Of a DNA stretch of 64,000 nucleotides, positions 59,716-64,000 are shown piece after piece. The DNA is from Arcticibacter tournemirensis (GTDB taxonomy: Bacteria; Bacteroidota; Bacteroidia; Sphingobacteriales; Sphingobacteriaceae). The first letter of the stretch is position 1, and every line of letters starts with the position of its first letter. Position numbers and translations under genes: made by a program. The stretch is taken from assembly GCF_006716645.1 (NCBI RefSeq), contig NZ_VFPL01000001.1:4774001-4838000 (forward strand), written 5' to 3'. The notes beneath the pieces were generated by a model that saw only the letters and a program-made list of their open reading frames with translations, ran no database searches and was not told the DNA's origin.

Positions 59716-60283
59716 ACCCATCAACGATCTTGCTTATTTCTGTAAATATTTCGTCAATGCTGCCAATACCATTAATACTATAGTATTTTCCCTGCGCTTT
59801 ATAGAAGTTAGCAACAGGCGCAGTTTTATTATTATACTCCTCGATTCTCCGGCGGATAATATCTGGGTTTGCATCGTCAGGACGGCCTGAATCCTTCCCT
59901 CTCAAAAGAAGACGATTCTGAAGCTCTTCCGAATCTACGTCCAGCGCAACCATTCCTGATATCGCCGTGTTTTTCGAGATCATCAGTGCATCCAACGCTT
60001 CCGCCTGCGCTACTGTCCGTGGAAAGCCATCAAATATGAAACCATTAGCCTCTTTATTGGAGTCCAGTTTATTGCTGATCATACCAATAACCACTTCATC
60101 AGGAACGAGAATTCCCTGATCCATCAGCTTCTTTGCTTCAAGTCCTAATTCAGTACCGTTAGCAATTTCACTCCGCAGGATGTCTCCTGTTGAAAGATGA
60201 ACAAGCTGATATTTCTCAATAAGCTTCTGAGATTGAGTTCCCTTACCGGCTCCCGGAGGGCCAAACAAAACAAGATTTAGCAT
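59711..60283 (-). CDS. adk: Adenylate kinase
   Basis: This is a 190-residue enzyme that interconverts AMP, ADP and ATP. It has the P-loop FGPPGAGKGTQ, the AMP site STGDILRSEI, FDGFPRTVAQAEAL and LLRGKDSGRPDD at the lid. The lid is the short, zinc-free form. The start is only 18 bp downstream of a strong hairpin that should terminate the tRNA-Arg transcript. Confidence 0.96.
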   Translation of the reverse strand: MLNLVLFGPPGAGKGTQSQKLIEKYQLVHLSTGDILRSEIANGTELGLEAKKLMDQGILVPDEVVIGMISNKLDSNKEANGFIFDGFPRTVAQAEALDALMISKNTAISGMVALDVDSEELQNRLLLRGKDSGRPDDANPDIIRRRIEEYNNKTAPVANFYKAQGKYYSINGIGSIDEIFTEISKIVDGL

Positions 60284-60300
60284 CAGGATTATTTTTAAAT

Positions 60301-60337
60301 TTAAAAAGCCTTTCCGTGTATCGAAAAGGCTTTTTAA
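60301..60337 (-). terminator. Terminator-like hairpin between tRNA-Arg and adk
   Basis: A perfect 13-bp stem (60301-60313 with 60325-60337) contains AAAAAGCC / GGCTTTTT and is T-rich on the minus strand. It lies just after the tRNA-Arg gene. Confidence 0.75.
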
Positions 60338-60345
60338 GTAAGTCG

Positions 60346-60419
60346 TGGACTTGAAGGGAGTCGAACCCCTAACCTTCTGATCCGTAGTCAGATGCTCTAT
60401 CCAATTAAGCTACAAGTCC
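60346..60419 (-). tRNA. tRNA-Arg (ACG)
   Basis: Minus-strand cloverleaf with acceptor GGACTTG / CAAGTCC, anticodon stem TCTGA/TCAGA and loop CTACGGA giving ACG, the form whose A34 is edited to inosine. T loop TTCGACT. CCA is not encoded. Confidence 0.95.
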
Positions 60420-60590
60420 CTTTGTTAATGGACTGCAAAGATAGAAGTAAAAATTTAACATCTGCAAAAAAATTTCAATTTTCACACCCTTTGCAATCCC
60501 TTATGAATGTATTTGCCTCTATTCATGAATCTTACGAATGCAACTCCTTTATCTTTTTTCTTAACAGAGGGTACTATATGCGCAACTTGA

Positions 60591-61559
60591 CTATTGTTTT
60601 CCCTTATTGGGCTTTGAAATCGACTCACGCATGTCGGTATCCGATTTCAGGTTCTGCATTTTGTAATAGTCCATTACGCCAAGATTGCCGGATCGGAACG
60701 CTTCTGCCATAGCCAGAGGAACCTGGGCTTCTGCTTCAATTACTTTCGCACGCGCCTCCTGAGCTTTCGAGCGCATTTCCTGCTCTGATGCAACGGCCAT
60801 TGCACGACGTTCCTCTGCGCGGGCATTTGCAACTTTAAGATCTGCTTCTGCCTGGTCTGTTTGAAGTTTTGCACCAATATTGTCGCCGATATCAATATCC
60901 GCGATATCAATGGACAGGATCTCAAAAGCGGTACCGCTGTCTAATCCTTTTTCTAATACTGTTTTTGAGATCCTGTCTGGATTCTCCAATACTTCTTTAT
61001 GATTTATGGCAGAGCCGATGGTAGTAACGATGCCCTCACCTACTCTCGCCAGAATCGTTTCTTCACCGGCGCCACCTACCAGCTGATTAATATTCGCGCG
61101 CACCGTCACCCTCGCCTTGGCAACCAATTGTATCCCATCTTTTGCAACAGCTGCAACCGGCGGGGTATTAATTACCCTCGGATTAACAGACAGCTGAACA
61201 GCATCGAATACATCGCGGCCTGCAAGGTCAATTGCGGTTGCCAGTTTAAACGTAAGGGGAATATTGGCTTTATCTGCTGAAATAAGCGCTTTGATTACAC
61301 TGTTTACGTGTCCTCCTGCTAAATAATGAGTTTCGATCTCGTTCGAATTAATATTTAGCCCCGCTTTTGTAGAAGTGATCATTGCGTTTACTACAAGCGA
61401 GGGTGGTACTTTCCTAAGGCGCATCAGGAAAAGATTAAGCAAGCTAACCCTCACTCCCGAAAGCTGGGCGGTAAACCAGAGGTTAACCGGCAAAATATAC
61501 AGAAAGAAGAACAGGGCGACAATAACCCCGAGTACTGTAAACAACAAATTATTATCCAT
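60591..61559 (-). CDS. floA: Flotillin-like protein FloA
   Basis: This is a 322-residue membrane scaffold protein of the FloA/YqfA family. One N-terminal membrane segment (about residues 5-27) is followed by the SPFH-like core with [20 protein letters not shown], and an alanine/glutamate-rich coiled coil ([29 protein letters not shown] region, about 235-285). FloA organises membrane microdomains. It follows the peroxiredoxin gene by 22 bp on the same strand, so the two may be cotranscribed. Confidence 0.93.
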   Translation of the reverse strand: MDNNLLFTVLGVIVALFFFLYILPVNLWFTAQLSGVRVSLLNLFLMRLRKVPPSLVVNAMITSTKAGLNINSNEIETHYLAGGHVNSVIKALISADKANIPLTFKLATAIDLAGRDVFDAVQLSVNPRVINTPPVAAVAKDGIQLVAKARVTVRANINQLVGGAGEETILARVGEGIVTTIGSAINHKEVLENPDRISKTVLEKGLDSGTAFEILSIDIADIDIGDNIGAKLQTDQAEADLKVANARAEERRAMAVASEQEMRSKAQEARAKVIEAEAQVPLAMAEAFRSGNLGVMDYYKMQNLKSDTDMRESISKPNKGKQ

Positions 61560-61581
61560 TTTAAGTATATATTAAGTATTA

Positions 61582-62043
61582 TTATTTTACTGCGTTCTGA
61601 ATAGCTTCGAAATCAGGAAGATCGCCGGCTGACTCAAGTACTTCAGCATATACAATTTCCTGTTCTTCGTTTATTACAAATGCCGCACGTTTTGCCACCC
61701 CCCGTAGCCCGAAAACAAACTCATCGTAATAAGCGCCGTATGCCTTACACACTTCTTTATTGAAATCGGATAACAAAGGAAACTGATATTGATTCTCTTC
61801 TTTAAACTTCGCAAGCGTAAAAGGCGAATCAACAGAGATTCCCACAACATCGGCCCCAAGCTCTTCGTAGTAACCAAACGAATCGCGCATTGTACACAAC
61901 TGGGTGGTGCATCCCCCCGTGAAAGCCATTGGAAAGAAGTGGATCACCAGTTTCTTTCCAGCATAATCACTTAAAGAAATTTCTTTGAGCTCGGAACTGT
62001 AGAGATTAAAAGAGGGTGCTTTTTGACCTTTTGTTAATGCCAT
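61582..62043 (-). CDS. Peroxiredoxin (AhpC/TSA family)
   Basis: This is a 153-residue thiol peroxidase. The peroxidatic cysteine is in FTGGCTTQLC, with a second Cys five residues on; the usual PxxxTxxC pattern is present as PMAFTGGC. The later segment KRAAFVINEEQEIVYAEV is typical of AhpE/Bcp-type enzymes. It is cytoplasmic, with no signal peptide, and probably reduces hydroperoxides. The start ATG at 62043 is unambiguous. Confidence 0.9.
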   Translation of the reverse strand: MALTKGQKAPSFNLYSSELKEISLSDYAGKKLVIHFFPMAFTGGCTTQLCTMRDSFGYYEELGADVVGISVDSPFTLAKFKEENQYQFPLLSDFNKEVCKAYGAYYDEFVFGLRGVAKRAAFVINEEQEIVYAEVLESAGDLPDFEAIQNAVK

Positions 62044-62276
62044 AGATAATCAGGTGTTGGATATGTAAATAACGGAATTAAACTGGCTGAATTATTTTGC
62101 TAAATATACCGTTAATTCAGATAAATAGAAAATCTGTATCAAATACAGTGAAATTAACTAAATTGCGCTGTGTTACAGTTTTCCGGCAAATCCTGGACTA
62201 AGTTAAAATTACTGGGGACCACTGTAACTCAATAACCGGCGCGAGTCTACAAACTAAATCACTTTAAATTAAACGC

Positions 62277-62792
62277 ATGAAATCCAGAGGTACAACATTT
62301 CTCGTCGTTGCGATACTATTGATCGTTTTAATTAAGGTCCTTCACGTAAATACCAGCTATTGCAACAGCACAGTATCTACGAATGTTTCGAGCAGCTGGA
62401 GCAGTTGGAACAACTCAAACGCCAGTACAGAAAGCATACGAAATCCCGCGTCTTCAATCCCGGTTGTGGTGATTTATAAATCAAAAATAATTGGAGATAT
62501 AAAGTCCCCTGCTCCCGTCAGAATTGATATTTCAGATAAAAACATCGGTTCGCTCTGGGTTCCCCTGTTCAAAACGTCAAGTTTTAGTTTTTCAGTAGAT
62601 TGTAAGAGCACGCCTAAACTAGCAGAAGCTCAAGGCGTTGCAACCGTATTCGAGGGTAAAATCAATATTTCGGGAAAATACAGCTTAATCGGACTGTGTC
62701 CATCAGAGACCGCTGATAAGCTGGTAGTAGAGAATATAATGAATCGTATTTATGATGAGGCAAAAACGAACATAAAAAGCTTCTCTAAATAA
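62277..62792 (+). CDS. Hypothetical membrane-anchored protein
   Basis: This is a 171-residue protein I do not recognise. One membrane segment or uncleaved signal lies at residues 8-24. It is followed by a serine/asparagine-rich linker (about 33-58), then a beta-rich domain of about 110 residues. There is no lipobox, and the three cysteines (in SYCNS, VDCKS and GLCPS) are scattered. The gene stands alone and converges with the reductase gene. An 8-base inverted repeat (GTTACAGT at 62172, ACTGTAAC at 62221) lies upstream. Confidence 0.6.
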   Translation: MKSRGTTFLVVAILLIVLIKVLHVNTSYCNSTVSTNVSSSWSSWNNSNASTESIRNPASSIPVVVIYKSKIIGDIKSPAPVRIDISDKNIGSLWVPLFKTSSFSFSVDCKSTPKLAEAQGVATVFEGKINISGKYSLIGLCPSETADKLVVENIMNRIYDEAKTNIKSFSK

Positions 62793-62797
62793 AAAAT

Positions 62798-63718
62798 TCA
62801 ACAGTAGCGATCATCCCTCTTTTTGATTTGAGCATCGAGTATAGTTAATCCTTCCCTAAAAGAATGAGGCTGGTATCCCAGATCAGCAATGGCCTTATCC
62901 AGAACAAAGCCAGTTCGTTTTGGCCTTTTTGCTGTCTGATTTAAGGATTCTGATGACACCGGCTTCATAAGAGAACTATCGAGATGCCAGAACGCAGCTA
63001 CATGCTGCACCAGTTCATAAACGCTCATCATGTCTTTTCCGGAGATATGATAGATTCCAGGCGCCTCTCTTTCAGCAGCGAGAAGACATGCCTCGGCCAG
63101 ATCTTCGGCCAATGTCGGCATCCTCCACTGATCAGCCACAATATTGAGCGGTTCGCCTTTTTCAAGGGCCGACTTCGCCCAGAGCACGATATTGGAGCGG
63201 CTCATATCTGTAGTTATTCCGTAAACAAGAATCGTACGGATGATGGTCCAGCGACATGAAGAATTAAACAAAATCCTTTCCGACTCTGCTTTGCTTTCGC
63301 CATAAACACTGACCGGACTTACATCCGCCTCCTCTGCATAAGGCCCGTTCCCGCCGTCGAACACAAAATCGGTAGATAAATGAATAAGGTGGATGTCATT
63401 TTCTTCACAAACCACCGAAAGCGACCGTACCGCTTCCACATTCATGAGGCGACATAGGTCCTTGTCCTGTTCACAGATATCTACATTGGTGACCGCAGCA
63501 GTATGAATAATCACATCGGGCGAGAACCGTTGAATAACATCCCGCATGCGAGGTGTATCGCAGATATCCATTTCAGCGTAAACGTATCCCTCCTCTGCAG
63601 GATACCTGTTCCGTCCTTTTGATGTCGCGATGAGCTGAGCCCTGTTCGATGAAAGGATAAGCTCTGTAAGCTTCTGCCCCAGAAGCCCGTTACTACCGGT
63701 TACCAGTATTTTTTTCAT
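62798..63718 (-). CDS. RmlD-like NAD(P)-dependent sugar reductase (SDR)
   Basis: This is a 306-residue extended short-chain dehydrogenase resembling dTDP-4-dehydrorhamnose reductase. The Rossmann motif VTGSNGLLGQKL is at the N-terminus. It has DVIIHTAAVTNVDICE, the catalytic STDFVFDG and VYGESKAESE (YxxxK). The start MKKILVTG at 63718 is chosen because the 83 codons upstream are not conserved-looking and lie in GC-rich sequence. No other rhamnose genes are in view, so the substrate is uncertain. Confidence 0.85.
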   Translation of the reverse strand: MKKILVTGSNGLLGQKLTELILSSNRAQLIATSKGRNRYPAEEGYVYAEMDICDTPRMRDVIQRFSPDVIIHTAAVTNVDICEQDKDLCRLMNVEAVRSLSVVCEENDIHLIHLSTDFVFDGGNGPYAEEADVSPVSVYGESKAESERILFNSSCRWTIIRTILVYGITTDMSRSNIVLWAKSALEKGEPLNIVADQWRMPTLAEDLAEACLLAAEREAPGIYHISGKDMMSVYELVQHVAAFWHLDSSLMKPVSSESLNQTAKRPKRTGFVLDKAIADLGYQPHSFREGLTILDAQIKKRDDRYC

Positions 63719-64000
63719 TGTTGTAAATATCTGGAATTTATACCAGATCCGCTTCGGACCCGCATTTAAAAGGCTCCAGAGTGGAAAGGGAGCACTTAGC
63801 GACCATACTTTGTCTTCCTCCTGTGCTTCTTCGAGTAAAAACCGGAGAAGCACGGAAACGAGTGGCTGTCTGGACCGAAGATAGCCAAAGCCGGATATGA
63901 GCCGGACCGCACTGTCCAACAAAACCGGTACCTTTTCCTGACCATGTTCGTAGTGGCAACTACTCACCTTCTGGCTGGCTATGACTTGGCTTCGGTCTGG
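63719..64000. other. GC-rich edge segment with nested inverted repeats, no clear gene
   Basis: This stretch is visibly richer in G and C than the rest (55% in 63841-63900). Open frames cross it on the minus strand but look unlike proteins. On the minus strand CCGAAG, ATAGCC and GCC near 63940-63995 meet GGC, GGCTAT and CTTCGG near 63870-63892 in nested order, as in a folded RNA. It continues past the window. Confidence 0.35.

Noticed and set aside
63738..63967. Small proteins or an N-terminal extension upstream of the RmlD-like gene
   Set aside because: The frames are low-complexity products of GC-rich sequence and the Rossmann motif starts at the chosen ATG.

Overview
The window looks like chromosomal DNA of a Bacteroidota bacterium, most likely order Sphingobacteriales (Pedobacter-like; the genus is inference). 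The sequence shows a SusC/SusD pair, lipoprotein signals of the CKKDD type, almost no Shine-Dalgarno sequences, and promoters of the form TTG-N19-TAnnTTTG. GntR and FecR/ECF-type regulators and an OlsF-type aminolipid synthase also fit. Nearly all of the window is ordinary and gene-dense.

Layout: (1) 1-2.4 kb, the end of a GH30-like gene plus a secreted GH3 beta-glucosidase. (2) 2.6-10 kb, the envelope pair tamB-tamL. (3) 10-11.1 kb, an ECF sigma factor with a stub anti-sigma factor and a 35-codon ORF between them. (4) 11.3-22.7 kb, housekeeping genes: mdh, a retropepsin-like protease, a truncated globin, gyrB, an OmpH-like lipoprotein, guaD, an Hsp15-like protein, dapD-GT9-tsaC, cca, and miaA. 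(5) 22.7-38.3 kb, the core information-processing block read leftward: rpsU-xerC-hpf, then tRNA Thr-Tyr-Gly-Thr, tuf, tRNA-Trp, secE, nusG, rplK-A-J-L, rpoB, rpoC, with a DUF3467 gene downstream. (6) 38.3-38.9 kb, a 620-bp stretch without genes that holds a 35-bp near-perfect palindrome, a plus-strand terminator and a long inverted repeat. (7) 38.9-40.4 kb, apt and a helix-hairpin-helix protein. (8) 40.4-56.6 kb, an alginate utilisation locus in two leftward transcription units. (9) 56.8-63.7 kb, olsF, obgE, adk, tRNA-Arg, floA, a peroxiredoxin, an orphan membrane-anchored protein and an RmlD-like reductase. The right edge is GC-rich and unexplained.

The alginate locus reads as a working pathway. 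SusC/SusD and a SusE/F-like binding lipoprotein capture the polymer. PL7 and PL6 lyases cut it outside the cytoplasm, and PL17 releases unsaturated monomer. KdgF opens the monomer, an ExuT-like MFS carrier moves uronates, and an SDR reduces DEH to KDG. A FadR-type GntR repressor heads the second unit, and two TTGGT-CA-ACCAA dyads lie on its own promoter. KDG kinase and KDPG aldolase are not in the window.

The least explained signals are heptanucleotide repeat arrays in five intergenic gaps, the structured gap at 38.5-38.85 kb, strong Shine-Dalgarno sequences on rpsU and hpf only, and the sensorless anti-sigma/small-ORF/ECF cluster.
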